7,546 nt of DNA, from NCBI GenBank assembly GCA_903644035.1, contig CAHJXG010000378.1:1-7546 (forward strand), in the 5' to 3' direction. The DNA comes from Rhodospirillales bacterium (GTDB taxonomy: Bacteria > Pseudomonadota > Alphaproteobacteria > Acetobacterales > Acetobacteraceae). Both the position numbers and the translations under genes were made by a program. Of this stretch, positions 1 to 7,325 are shown piece by piece. The notes below the pieces were generated by a model. The model was not told where the DNA came from, did not search any database, and saw only the letters and a program-made list of their open reading frames with translations. Position 1 is the stretch's first letter; every line of letters begins with the position of its first letter.

Positions 1-114
1 CTGGCGCTGGCGCTCGACGGGCGCCGCGCGGAGGCTTCGGCGGTGCTGGCCACCGACATGTCAGCCGAGAAGCTGCGTGGCACCTTGGACGGCTTCGAGG
101 CGTTGCGGCGTTGA
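1..114 (+). CDS. TadD-like TPR protein of the Tad pilus locus, C-terminal end (partial)
   Basis: The frame is open from the first base and stops at TGA 112-114, leaving 37 residues of a gene that starts outside the window. The visible tail (LALALDGRRAEA, then LATDMS and a final GFEALRR) looks like the C-terminal end of alphaproteobacterial TadD proteins: an alanine- and leucine-rich TPR helix containing a DGR/QGR-x-AEA turn, then a short helix beginning near D-[LM]-[SP]. TadD is a tetratricopeptide-repeat lipoprotein that assists secretin assembly in the Flp/Tad pilus system. Its stop overlaps the proposed TTG start of the next gene (TTGA, 111-114), so the two are probably translationally coupled. 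The identification rests on a short tail plus the downstream tadE/F/G genes; another TPR protein is possible. Confidence 0.6.
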   Translation: MALALDGRRAEASAVLATDMSAEKLRGTLDGFEALRR

Positions 115-821
115 TCGGCGCCCTGGCATCACGCCCGGCCCGCACCGGTCTGGCGGTCGTGCTGGCGATGTTGGCGGCTCTTACGGGCCGCGCTGCCGCC
201 ATGTCCTGCGCCCAGGCGGCGGCGGTGGCGGAGGGAGCTGCCGGGATTCCCGCAGGGTTGCTGCTGGCCATCGGCCTCGTCGAGAGCGGGCGCACCGATG
301 CGGCGGGCGCGCGGGCACCCTGGCCCTTCGCCATCCAGTCCGGCGGCGCCGGCCGCTTTCCCGCCAGCGCCGAGGACGCGATCGCCGCGGTGCAGGCGCT
401 GCAGGCCACAGGCGTGCAGTCCATCGACATCGGCTGCTTCCAGATCAACCTGCTGCATCATCCCAACGCCTTTGCCAACCTCGCCAGCGGCTTCGACCCG
501 CTGATCAACGCCCATGCCGCCGCCCGCTTCCTGGCCTCGCTGCGGGCAGAACTCGGCGCGTGGGAGCCAGCGGTGGCGGCCTACCATTCCCGGACCGAGG
601 CGCTGGGCGCGCCCTATCGCGACCTGGTGCTGGCGTCCTGGCGCGGCACGCCGGCGCCGGCCGTGGCCAGCCGCACGGTCGTCGCCGGCATCCGCATCTG
701 GGGGCCGGCGGGAGAGATCACCGCCCCAGCCTCATCCGGCCCAACCCTGGTGTCGATGGTGGTTTCCATGCCGCGCTCTTGGGTTCAGATGCCGCGCATC
801 GTCACCGCGTCGGCGCGCTGA
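111..821 (+). CDS. Lytic transglycosylase (SLT/lysozyme-like fold) in the Tad pilus operon
   Basis: This 236-residue protein is predicted to cleave the glycan strands of peptidoglycan in the periplasm, the usual way of making room for an envelope-spanning pilus. Residues 1-30 look like a Sec signal peptide: arginines at 8 and 11, a hydrophobic core (LAVVLAMLAAL), and an AAA cleavage site before MSCAQ. The mature part carries the hallmarks of the SLT fold: LVESG with the probable catalytic glutamate E58, GCFQIN at 108-113, and AYHS at 157-160. The TTG start at 111 is chosen because it overlaps the upstream stop by four bases and supplies the charged signal-peptide N-region; GAGG (97-100) lies ten bases upstream as a weak ribosome site. 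The in-frame ATG at 168 would cut the signal peptide short. The last 60 or so residues have no recognisable motif. The family call is firm; the pilus role is inferred from context. Confidence 0.9.
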   Translation: MIGALASRPARTGLAVVLAMLAALTGRAAAMSCAQAAAVAEGAAGIPAGLLLAIGLVESGRTDAAGARAPWPFAIQSGGAGRFPASAEDAIAAVQALQATGVQSIDIGCFQINLLHHPNAFANLASGFDPLINAHAAARFLASLRAELGAWEPAVAAYHSRTEALGAPYRDLVLASWRGTPAPAVASRTVVAGIRIWGPAGEITAPASSGPTLVSMVVSMPRSWVQMPRIVTASAR

Positions 822-824
822 GCG

Positions 825-1397
825 ATGGCGCGGCGCACCCGGCACGGTGGGCTGGCCATCCTCTGTCGCGACCGGCGCGGGGGTGCGGCGCTTGAGTTCG
901 CCGTGGTGTCGCTGCCGATGCTCACCATGCTCCTTTTCCTTGTGGAGCTTGGTTACGATTTCTTCGCGCAGGTATCGCTGGATTATGGCGTGCAGACGGC
1001 GGCACGGCAGCTCCAGATCGGCGTTGCCCAGAGTGCACGCACCGCTGCGGACTTTCAAGACAAGTATCTATGTCCAGCGGTGTCCGGGCTGTTGCCGTGC
1101 TCATCAATTGCAATGAACATCCTGCCGGTCACCACCGACTATTACACGGCCGTTTCCGGTACCATGCCGATGAACTCGTCCGGACAGCTTGACACCACCA
1201 GTTATCGGTATTGCCCCGGCAGGCCCAACGAGTTGATGCTGGTGCAGGCGATCTACACCTCGCCGAGCCTGATCGCCGCCATCATCCCCGCCATGGCGAC
1301 CGCCTCGGCCGATGGCTTCGTCCACGTCACGCTGTCATCGACCGCGTTCATCAACGAGAACTTCCCGACCACCTCCGCCGCGCCGGCTGGATGCTGA
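825..1397 (+). CDS. tadE: TadE-type minor pseudopilin
   Basis: This 190-residue protein begins at the ATG three bases after the transglycosylase stop. A basic leader (MARRTRHGG...CRDRRG) is followed by GAALEF and a hydrophobic helix (about residues 21-44). The pattern is that of class IV prepilins of the TadE family: cleavage by a TadV-like prepilin peptidase after G19 would put glutamate E24 at mature position +5. The helix would then anchor the protein in the inner membrane, with a periplasmic remainder carrying cysteines C83, C92, C130 and C190 that could form disulfides. TadE is a minor pseudopilin needed for Flp pilus biogenesis. No clear Shine-Dalgarno lies upstream, so translation is probably coupled to the preceding gene. 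The family is secure; TadE and TadF names are hard to separate by sequence, so the symbol follows gene order. Confidence 0.85.
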   Translation: MARRTRHGGLAILCRDRRGGAALEFAVVSLPMLTMLLFLVELGYDFFAQVSLDYGVQTAARQLQIGVAQSARTAADFQDKYLCPAVSGLLPCSSIAMNILPVTTDYYTAVSGTMPMNSSGQLDTTSYRYCPGRPNELMLVQAIYTSPSLIAAIIPAMATASADGFVHVTLSSTAFINENFPTTSAAPAGC

Positions 1398-1401
1398 CGG
1401 G

Positions 1402-2136
1402 ATGACGCGTTCGCTTTGCCAGACGGCGTCCAGGCCGATCCGCGGCGGATGCCGCCTGGCGTCGGCTCTGCTGCGCGACCGGTCGGGTACGCCGGCCCTG
1501 GAGTTCGCCTTGATCGCGCCGGTGATGTTCTTGATCCTGGCCGGCACGTATGACGTCACCCAGATCTTCATCGCCATGCGCCAAGTCACCAGCACCGCGC
1601 AGGAAATCGTGCAGATCGCGACCGAGCAGGCCGTGCAGCCGGACCAGACGATCTCGCTGACCACCCAGCAGGCCTATCAGGCGCAGACCGCGATCTATGC
1701 CATCATGCCCAGGCTGAAGTCCGGCGTGGACACCAGCGAATATTCGGTCACGCTGTCAGCCATCGTGCTCGTTGCAACCCCGCCCGGCTGCGTGGCAAAG
1801 AGCGGCTGCACCTACGTCGCCAACACCGCCTGGAGCACCACGTTGCCATTGGGCCTGAAGGTCCGGCGGCCCTGTGGCGTCGTGACGCAGGTGGCGCCGA
1901 CCGAGCCTGCGACCATGAGCAACCTGCCGATCTGGGGCATGACCACGGTCACCTCGGTCGTGGTCGCCGACGTAACCTACACCTATCAGCCGTTGTTCAG
2001 CGGCTTCATCACCGGGCCGGTCACGTTCCAGCGCACGTCGTTCCTGCCGCCGCGAGCCGGGAAGCCGACGGATTACGTTCAGTATGACAAGGACAACGTC
2101 GGAAGGAATACTGACGTTTGTCCGGGATTTATCTGA
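1402..2136 (+). CDS. tadF: TadE/TadF-type minor pseudopilin
   Basis: This 244-residue protein repeats the plan of its upstream neighbour: a basic leader, then RSGTPALEF and a hydrophobic helix of about 18 residues (ALIAPVMFLILAGTYDV). Cleavage after G29 gives E34 at mature +5, as expected for a TadE/F prepilin. The periplasmic part begins with a likely coiled helix (IAMRQVTSTAQEIVQIATEQ) and includes cysteines in PPGCVAKSGC, in RRPCG and near the C-terminus (DVCPGFI). It is probably a second minor pseudopilin partnering the one encoded before it. The frame is open upstream to 1312, but that extension is arginine/proline-rich and overlaps tadE; the ATG at 1402, four bases after the tadE stop, restores the correct leader length. 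No strong ribosome site is visible. The TadF label is by position after tadE. Confidence 0.82.
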   Translation: MTRSLCQTASRPIRGGCRLASALLRDRSGTPALEFALIAPVMFLILAGTYDVTQIFIAMRQVTSTAQEIVQIATEQAVQPDQTISLTTQQAYQAQTAIYAIMPRLKSGVDTSEYSVTLSAIVLVATPPGCVAKSGCTYVANTAWSTTLPLGLKVRRPCGVVTQVAPTEPATMSNLPIWGMTTVTSVVVADVTYTYQPLFSGFITGPVTFQRTSFLPPRAGKPTDYVQYDKDNVGRNTDVCPGFI

Positions 2137-2158
2137 TGCCATGGACCGGAGCCGGCCG

Positions 2159-3514
2159 ATGAAACATCTCGTGCAGCGTTGCCTGAGAGACCGCGACGCC
2201 GGCGTGGCGCTCATGTTCGCCGTGACGGTGATCCCGATCATCGGGATCATCGGCATCGCCGTGGACCTCGGCTACGCCACCCAGGCCAAGACGCAGTTGA
2301 ACGCTGCGTCTGATGCGGCGGCGTTGGCAGCAGCCAAGGGAGCTGCGGACGCTTTCAGCGCCGGGGATGCCGATTACATCAACACTGGCAAGAAGACGGG
2401 TACGGAATGGTTCAAGAGCCAGGCCAGCTCCGTGCTGGGACCAGCGGTGCCAACCCCCTCGGTGACGGTGACGCAATCTGGCGCAGTGTTCTCCGCGCAG
2501 GTTACCTATCAGAGCACCGTGGCCCCTTTCCTTGCCCCGCTTTTTGGGATTACCACAGTCGCGGTCGGTGGCTCGTCCAGCGCTACCATCACCACGACTG
2601 CTTATGTCTCGGTCACGTTCCTGCTCGACAACTCGTCCTCAATGCTAGTCGCGGCGACTCAGGATGGCGTTAAGAAGTTAGGCGCTCTCACTCTACCATA
2701 CTTCCTAAGCCATGTGATTAAACCTGCAGATCTTGGTAACAAGCCCTGTGCGTTTGCCTGTCACTGGGATAAAAACAACAATGACTACTATGGACTAGCA
2801 AAGACCAATGGTATCCAGCTTCGCTTTGATGTCCTACAAGACGCTGTGGCATCGGCCATAAAGCAAATGAAAGACCAAAGGAAGATTGTAGATCAGTTTG
2901 CTGTAAGTATTTACACATTTAGTAGCGCATTAACAAACAATTTGCCTACTAACGATTCTCCAGTAAATAGCGCGCTGCTGCAGGTCTACCCCTCTAGCAT
3001 TGATTTAGAGTCTGGCGCAGCCGCAGCAAAGAATATCAAAACGCCTGTGGTCGAGGATATGGCGAATACTGATTTTCCGAGTGCAATGAGCGATTTAGCC
3101 AAAAAGAGCACACGGGCCGGGGATGGGTCATCTACGGAGCGCCGAAAAAAGGCGCTCATCATCGTTACCGACGGGTTAGTGGACATTGAACCTAAGCGGC
3201 ACGTTCCTGATACCAAGGGTCCCCTCAATCCCGATGACTGTGCCGCGATGAAGAGCCTAGGCTATAACGTTTATGTCCTCTATACCACTTTCGTTACAAG
3301 TCCGCTTGATTTTGTGTTATTGTTCAATACTGACTTGTTGCCTTATCTTAACGATACGAATGGCGTTAGCACTTCGAAGATGGCTATCGCGCTGCAGGCA
3401 TGCGCTTCCGCGCCAACCAATTTCGCCCAAGCCTCCGATCCAACAGCGATCAAAACAGCCATGACGCAGATGTTGCAAGCGGCATTGGGCGATGCCGGGC
3501 GTTACGTCCAATAG
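2159..3514 (+). CDS. tadG: TadG-type pilus assembly protein with vWA domain
   Basis: This protein of about 451 residues is anchored in the inner membrane by one N-terminal helix (about residues 16-37, VALMFAVTVIPIIGIIGIAV), followed by the TadG signature DLGYATQAKTQLNAASDAAALAAAKG. From about residue 150 it carries a von Willebrand factor A domain with a full metal-site set: DNSSS (D157, S159, S161), a threonine in NTDFPSAM (T304) and D338 in IIVTDG. A CAFACH motif (C197, C201) follows the first metal motif. TadG is thought to work with TadE and TadF in pilus assembly or anchoring. ATG 2159 is preferred because GGAG (2148-2151) lies seven bases upstream; ATG 2141, five bases after the tadF stop, is the alternative (457 residues). 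The gene is compositionally split: GC-rich up to about 2640, then AT-rich with TTA and CTA leucine codons to its stop, without a frameshift. Confidence 0.88.
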   Translation: MKHLVQRCLRDRDAGVALMFAVTVIPIIGIIGIAVDLGYATQAKTQLNAASDAAALAAAKGAADAFSAGDADYINTGKKTGTEWFKSQASSVLGPAVPTPSVTVTQSGAVFSAQVTYQSTVAPFLAPLFGITTVAVGGSSSATITTTAYVSVTFLLDNSSSMLVAATQDGVKKLGALTLPYFLSHVIKPADLGNKPCAFACHWDKNNNDYYGLAKTNGIQLRFDVLQDAVASAIKQMKDQRKIVDQFAVSIYTFSSALTNNLPTNDSPVNSALLQVYPSSIDLESGAAAAKNIKTPVVEDMANTDFPSAMSDLAKKSTRAGDGSSTERRKKALIIVTDGLVDIEPKRHVPDTKGPLNPDDCAAMKSLGYNVYVLYTTFVTSPLDFVLLFNTDLLPYLNDTNGVSTSKMAIALQACASAPTNFAQASDPTAIKTAMTQMLQAALGDAGRYVQ

Positions 3515-3598
3515 AAGACATAGCGCACGATATGAGACTTTGATCAAATCCACGTGTCACCGTGTCATAAATCTATTTGTAATAAGGCTGCGGCTTAA
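3515..3598. other. AT-rich convergent intergenic gap
   Basis: This 84-base gap separates the stop of tadG from the stop of the large - strand gene. It continues the low-GC composition of the second half of tadG. It contains a 10-base perfect palindrome TTTGATCAAA (3539-3548) and two adjacent near-identical 8-mers, CGTGTCAC and CGTGTCAT (3553-3568). No GC-rich stem followed by a T-run was found on either strand, so no intrinsic terminator can be called even though two genes converge here. Confidence 0.6.
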
Positions 3599-6500
3599 TC
3601 AACGCGGCGACACGATCGAGAGGAAATCAACGCCGTTATACCGCCCACTGCTGACGGCGAAGCGGTCGGTGTCGTCGGCAGTCCTTCCAACGAAGCTTAG
3701 GGCCGTCGTCGCGGCGTCGGCGCCAAGAACGTCCGCCCGCAGCACACGGCCGACAGTGCCGGCCGGGGTGTCCATGTTCGACCAGCTGTAGGCCGAAGTG
3801 CCTGCCCGGAACCCCCAAAGCACCACCGCGTCGCCACCGCCAAACCCGGTCAGCGTGTCGCCTTGCACTCCCGCCACGTTGCCATCCACGAAATAGACGT
3901 CACGACCCGCAGTCCCGGCAAGCAGGCTCGACCCCGCCGGCACTGCCACGGCGTTGACCGGCGACGACCCGGCGAAAAGCTGCGCCGGCAGCATCGTCGG
4001 CACAAACGGTGCCGGCACACTGCCCGCTGACAGCATGGACGGCACGTCGGCCGAGACGGTGATTACGGTGGTGTCCTGGGCGACGCCGCCCGCGCCGTCA
4101 TCGATCCTGACGCTGACGAAGGTCTCGCCCGGACGGCCGCCCGCGCTGAACACCAGCCCCGCGGCCTCGGCCATAAGCGCCGCGAGCGTGCCCGTCGAGG
4201 TATAGAGGCCGGTCACGGCGTCGTAGTGCCCTGGACCCGGACCGCGCAGCGTGCCGATGGCGGGATTGGCAAACCGGATGGTCAGCGTCTCGGTCTGGCC
4301 CACATCGGGGTCTTGCAGCAGCAGGCCGCTGAACAGGCGGGCCTGCGCGCCTGGCACCATCGCCTGGCCCGGCGCCGCGTTGCGGATGACCGGGGCGGTA
4401 TTGGCCGCCGTGGTCACCACCCGGGTCACCGTGGCCGGGCTACCGGCGCCGCTGCTGTCACGGAGCTGAACGCGGAACTCCGTCGGCACCTGCTGGCCGG
4501 GGCTGGCTTGGCGGCGGGTGGGCACGAAGCGCAGCCCGGCCGCGGCGGCCATGACGACGTCAGCGGTGCCCGTCACGGTATACACCCCGGCCACGGGATC
4601 ATAGCCGCCGACGCCGGAGGTCAGGACGCCGTTGGCCGGGTCGCTGAGCGTGATCTGCAGCGTCTGCTGCTGCCCGGCATCGGGATCGGCCACCACGATT
4701 CCGGCAAACGGCAGCATCGCCGCGTCGTCCCGCGCGGTGCTGACGGCCGGAAGACCCCTCAGCACCGGCGCCGTGTTCGCAACCGACGCACCCAAGGCGG
4801 CAGCCACGGCGGAAGCATACCCATTATCCGCCGTGACCGAGTTGATCAGCGTCGTGCCGACCGCGGCCGCCACCTGCGCCTGCAACTCGATGATGACTTG
4901 GCGGTTCGTCGATGCCAGCGCATCGACCGCGCCGAAATCGAGGGTGAGCAGCGCTCCCCCCCGCTGCTCCGAGGGCGCGGACAGCGTGGCGGCGCCGTGC
5001 GACGCGACTCCGCCGGCCTGCACGACACGCGCCGAACCCGGCACGTAGGTGAGGCCGGCCGGCAGGCTGTCCAGGATGCGCAGATCCCTGCTGAAGCCGG
5101 GCGGCAGCGTCACGGTGAGGCGCAGCGTCGCGACCTGCCCGTTCGCCAGCGCGCCCGTGCCGACGAACGCCTGGGTGATGGTGGGTGGAATCGGGTCAGC
5201 GACGCCCACGACGACGTTGCCGGTCACCGTGCTCACCTGTCCCGGCGCACCGATGCTGACCGCGGCCTGGATCGTCTGCGTGTGCGGGGCGGGGCCGGAC
5301 GGGAGGCGGTCCGGACGGACCGTGACCTCGATCTGCACCTGGTCGGCCGCCGTGTCCTGCCCATCCGGCGCATTCAGCGTGTCGCCAAAGGCGATCCCGC
5401 CATGGCCGTCGGCCGCCCGGGTCTGCGGGGTGATGTTGGCGCCCACCGCCACGACGCGGGCCGAGACTGCGGTGAGCCAGGCCGGCAGCACGATCGAGAG
5501 GTCCAGCCCGCGGCTCAATCCTTCGGGCAGGGTGGCGGTCAACCGGAACGTCGCGGTCCCGCCGAGCGCCAGCAGCGGGCTGGCGCCGTTCGGGTTGCCG
5601 GTCGAGAGCAGGGCGATGCCGATGCTGTGCTGGAGATTGGTCGCCCCGGTCGTGGCCGTGTTCGCGGCGGCAGGGGCCAGCGGCGCGCGGTTGGCCCAGC
5701 CAGGCTCGGTCGCGTAGCTGACGATCTGCGCCGTGCTGACATGGGGCACGCTGAGGTCCAGCCGGTCCGTGCTGCGGAGCGTGTAGGTGATCAGCAGGAT
5801 GTTCTGGCCGCTGTCGGCGTCAAAGCCGCCGATGGGCGTCCGCGCGTCCAGCAGGATGCCGCCCCGCGGGTCGAACAGGTTGCCGGAGTAGGCGAGCGGC
5901 GTCCCGGCCCCGTCCGAGACGGTGATGCTGGCATCCCCGTCCAGCGCCATGAATCCGTCCGGCAGCCCGGCGCGCACCAGCACGTCGTAGGCCTTGGCGC
6001 CGGGCATCAGGTTTTCCACGGCGATGACGAAGGTGACGTCGTCCCCCGCGTCGATGTCGCGCAGCTGGTCGGCAAACGGTTCCGTCGCCAGCCCGGCGCT
6101 GCTGATGATGCCGCCGAACTGATCGAACTCCGGGCTGTAGCCGAACGGGCCGCCGGTCCCGGTCCAGTTGGCGTGGTCATTCGAGGCGTAGAGCGTCGCG
6201 GTCTGGATGTGCAGTGACGGCTCATTGAGGGCGATGGCGGCCGTCGCGGCCGTCACCGTGGTCTGGGTCCCGAACGAGTTTGCCTCCGTCTCCGTCACCG
6301 TCGCCATCAGCGGCGCGCCGGGCGTCAGCGGGGCGGAGACCAGGAGGTCGATGGTGCCGGGGCGGGTGCCGCCCACAGGCAGGATGTCGCCGAAGTCAAA
6401 CCGGAGCACCGGGTTCCCGGCCGCGTCTCTCGCCATGGCCACCGAGGGCTGGGTCGCGGTGTAGGTCCCGCCCGGCCCGAACTGGGCGTGGCCGCTGGGC

Positions 6501-7222
6501 GGGCCTCCCCTGGTGCCGGCGGCGTCGAACACGAAGGGACCCGTCAACCCCGGGAAGGCAACGGTCAGCTGGACGCGGTGCGCGGCCGTCAGCGGCAGGC
6601 CGAGCTGGATGCGGTAGGTCACGATGTCGCCGAACGCCGCGTGCGCCGTCCCCGCCGTCAGCACGCCGTTCACCGCATAGATCGACGTTGAGAGCACGCT
6701 GGACGGCAAGGAGAGCGAGGCGACCGTTGGCTCGCTGCTGGACGGCACGCCGGCTAGGGTGCCGCCGAACACGGCGGTGTTGCGCAGCAGGTCGCCCTGG
6801 CCGAGCACCCGGCCCAGCGCCGGCGCCTGCAACGCCGCATACATCGACGCGATGACGCTGTGGAAGGTGACGGTGACCGTGCTGTCATCCGGCACGCCGC
6901 CGGTCAGCCCGGCCGCGCGCAAGGTAGGCGCCAGGTCGAAGTTGATGGCGGTCGCCGCCGTGTCCGCGCTGCGCAGGCCTGACCAACCCTGCAGATCGCC
7001 GCTGAACAGCGTGACGGACCCGCGGCGGATCACCACCTGCGGACGGAATGCCGTGTCCATACGCTGCCCGTCGCCCAGTGTGTCCAGCAGGCGAAGATCG
7101 GCGATGCCGCCCAGGCCGGACCCGCTGACGACCCATTCAAGGCTGCCGCCCGGCGCGAGCTGGTCCACGAGCGACACCGCGCTTCGCAGGTTGCGGCCTA
7201 TCGTGCCAGGATTGGGTTGCAT
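3599..7222 (-). CDS. Large secreted/surface repeat protein (DUF11-like and cadherin-like units)
   Basis: This protein of about 1207 residues is probably exported and adhesin-like. Residues here are counted from the TTG at 7228. Residues 20-810 hold several beta-sandwich units resembling DUF11 domains, with recurring cores such as LLDTLGDGQ, DIVTYRIQL, FDFGDI, FRLTATLP, LRLTVTLP and LDSLPAGL-YVPGS. Residues 818-1062 are two tandem cadherin-like repeats, each opening with NTAPV and carrying DPD-x-G. After a linker, residues 1102-1209 contain GRDVYFVDG, DTLTGFGGGDAV and LWGF, a C-terminal domain recalled from Acetobacteraceae exoproteins that resembles a degenerate RTX element. There is no N-terminal signal peptide and no cysteine anywhere, which fits type I secretion by a C-terminal signal. 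ATG 7222 is used; TTG 7228 in the same frame has AGAG (7235-7238) at a better spacing and would add two residues. A regulator or enzyme is unlikely; the ligand is unknown. Confidence 0.85.
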   Translation of the reverse strand: MQPNPGTIGRNLRSAVSLVDQLAPGGSLEWVVSGSGLGGIADLRLLDTLGDGQRMDTAFRPQVVIRRGSVTLFSGDLQGWSGLRSADTAATAINFDLAPTLRAAGLTGGVPDDSTVTVTFHSVIASMYAALQAPALGRVLGQGDLLRNTAVFGGTLAGVPSSSEPTVASLSLPSSVLSTSIYAVNGVLTAGTAHAAFGDIVTYRIQLGLPLTAAHRVQLTVAFPGLTGPFVFDAAGTRGGPPSGHAQFGPGGTYTATQPSVAMARDAAGNPVLRFDFGDILPVGGTRPGTIDLLVSAPLTPGAPLMATVTETEANSFGTQTTVTAATAAIALNEPSLHIQTATLYASNDHANWTGTGGPFGYSPEFDQFGGIISSAGLATEPFADQLRDIDAGDDVTFVIAVENLMPGAKAYDVLVRAGLPDGFMALDGDASITVSDGAGTPLAYSGNLFDPRGGILLDARTPIGGFDADSGQNILLITYTLRSTDRLDLSVPHVSTAQIVSYATEPGWANRAPLAPAAANTATTGATNLQHSIGIALLSTGNPNGASPLLALGGTATFRLTATLPEGLSRGLDLSIVLPAWLTAVSARVVAVGANITPQTRAADGHGGIAFGDTLNAPDGQDTAADQVQIEVTVRPDRLPSGPAPHTQTIQAAVSIGAPGQVSTVTGNVVVGVADPIPPTITQAFVGTGALANGQVATLRLTVTLPPGFSRDLRILDSLPAGLTYVPGSARVVQAGGVASHGAATLSAPSEQRGGALLTLDFGAVDALASTNRQVIIELQAQVAAAVGTTLINSVTADNGYASAVAAALGASVANTAPVLRGLPAVSTARDDAAMLPFAGIVVADPDAGQQQTLQITLSDPANGVLTSGVGGYDPVAGVYTVTGTADVVMAAAAGLRFVPTRRQASPGQQVPTEFRVQLRDSSGAGSPATVTRVVTTAANTAPVIRNAAPGQAMVPGAQARLFSGLLLQDPDVGQTETLTIRFANPAIGTLRGPGPGHYDAVTGLYTSTGTLAALMAEAAGLVFSAGGRPGETFVSVRIDDGAGGVAQDTTVITVSADVPSMLSAGSVPAPFVPTMLPAQLFAGSSPVNAVAVPAGSSLLAGTAGRDVYFVDGNVAGVQGDTLTGFGGGDAVVLWGFRAGTSAYSWSNMDTPAGTVGRVLRADVLGADAATTALSFVGRTADDTDRFAVSSGRYNGVDFLSIVSPR
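4043..4402 (-). repeat. Cadherin-like repeat 2 (coding)
   Basis: This is the second tandem repeat, residues 943-1062 of the large exported protein, directly following the first. It opens with NTAPV and includes LQDPDVGQ, GHYDAVTGLYTSTGTLAA, MAEAAGLVFS and a closing RIDDGAGGVAQDTTVITV strand. It aligns with repeat 1 through the NTAPV, DPD-x-G, YD-V-G-Y-TGT and AAGL-F landmarks. Both units were probably produced by an old internal duplication. Confidence 0.8.
4403..4777 (-). repeat. Cadherin-like repeat 1 (coding)
   Basis: This is the first of two tandem protein repeats, residues 818-942 of the large exported protein counted from TTG 7228. It opens with NTAPV and includes VADPDAGQ, GGYDPVAGVYTVTGTADV and AAAAGLRFVP. 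The same landmarks occur in the same order in the following repeat. The DPD-x-G segment is typical of calcium-dependent cadherin-like or VCBS-type units of secreted adhesins. The repetition is visible in the protein; the DNA copies have diverged. Confidence 0.8.
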
Positions 7223-7307
7223 AGCCAAAATTGTCTCTATTAAAGGTTGTGGCGTCTGTAATTGGAATAATGCGCGGTTTTGGTTGCGGCCTGGTTAATT
7301 CCCGTTA

Positions 7308-7321
7308 TCGTCGCGCGACGA
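7308..7321. promoter_or_regulatory. 14-base perfect palindrome upstream of curA, candidate operator
   Basis: TCGTCGCGCGACGA reads the same on both strands. It sits in the divergent intergenic region, four bases before the Shine-Dalgarno of curA. A dimeric regulator site is one reading; a five-base-pair hairpin with a GCGC loop in the leader is another. CpG-rich palindromes occur by chance more often in high-GC genomes, so the function is unproven. Confidence 0.4.
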
Positions 7322-7325
7322 ATCC

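Noticed and set aside
77..895. A 272-codon + strand frame overlapping the transglycosylase and tadE.
   Set aside because: It is arginine/glycine-rich low-complexity sequence and conflicts with a frame showing a signal peptide and SLT catalytic motifs.
1312..1401. A 30-residue N-terminal extension of tadF.
   Set aside because: The extension is RPPPPRR-like and lies inside tadE; starting at 1402 gives a normal prepilin leader.
3575..3600. A possible terminator hairpin between tadG and the convergent gene (TAAG...CTTA).
   Set aside because: Only four contiguous base pairs can form, and no T-run follows on either strand.
4226..6217. A 663-codon open frame on the + strand, antisense to the large exported protein gene.
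   Set aside because: Its translation is arginine-, glycine- and alanine-rich without any domain. Long antisense frames are expected opposite high-GC genes with strong third-position bias, and the - strand frame carries clear protein repeats.
7239..7267. A possible sigma-70 promoter for the large - strand gene, with TTTAAT (7239-7244) as -10.
   Set aside because: The matching -35 (TTCCAA) is poor, and the implied transcript start would fall nearly on the start codon, leaving no room for a ribosome site.
7284..7310. A possible promoter for curA, TTGCGG and TTATCG.
   Set aside because: The spacing is only 15 bases and the -10 match is weak; it cannot be distinguished from chance.
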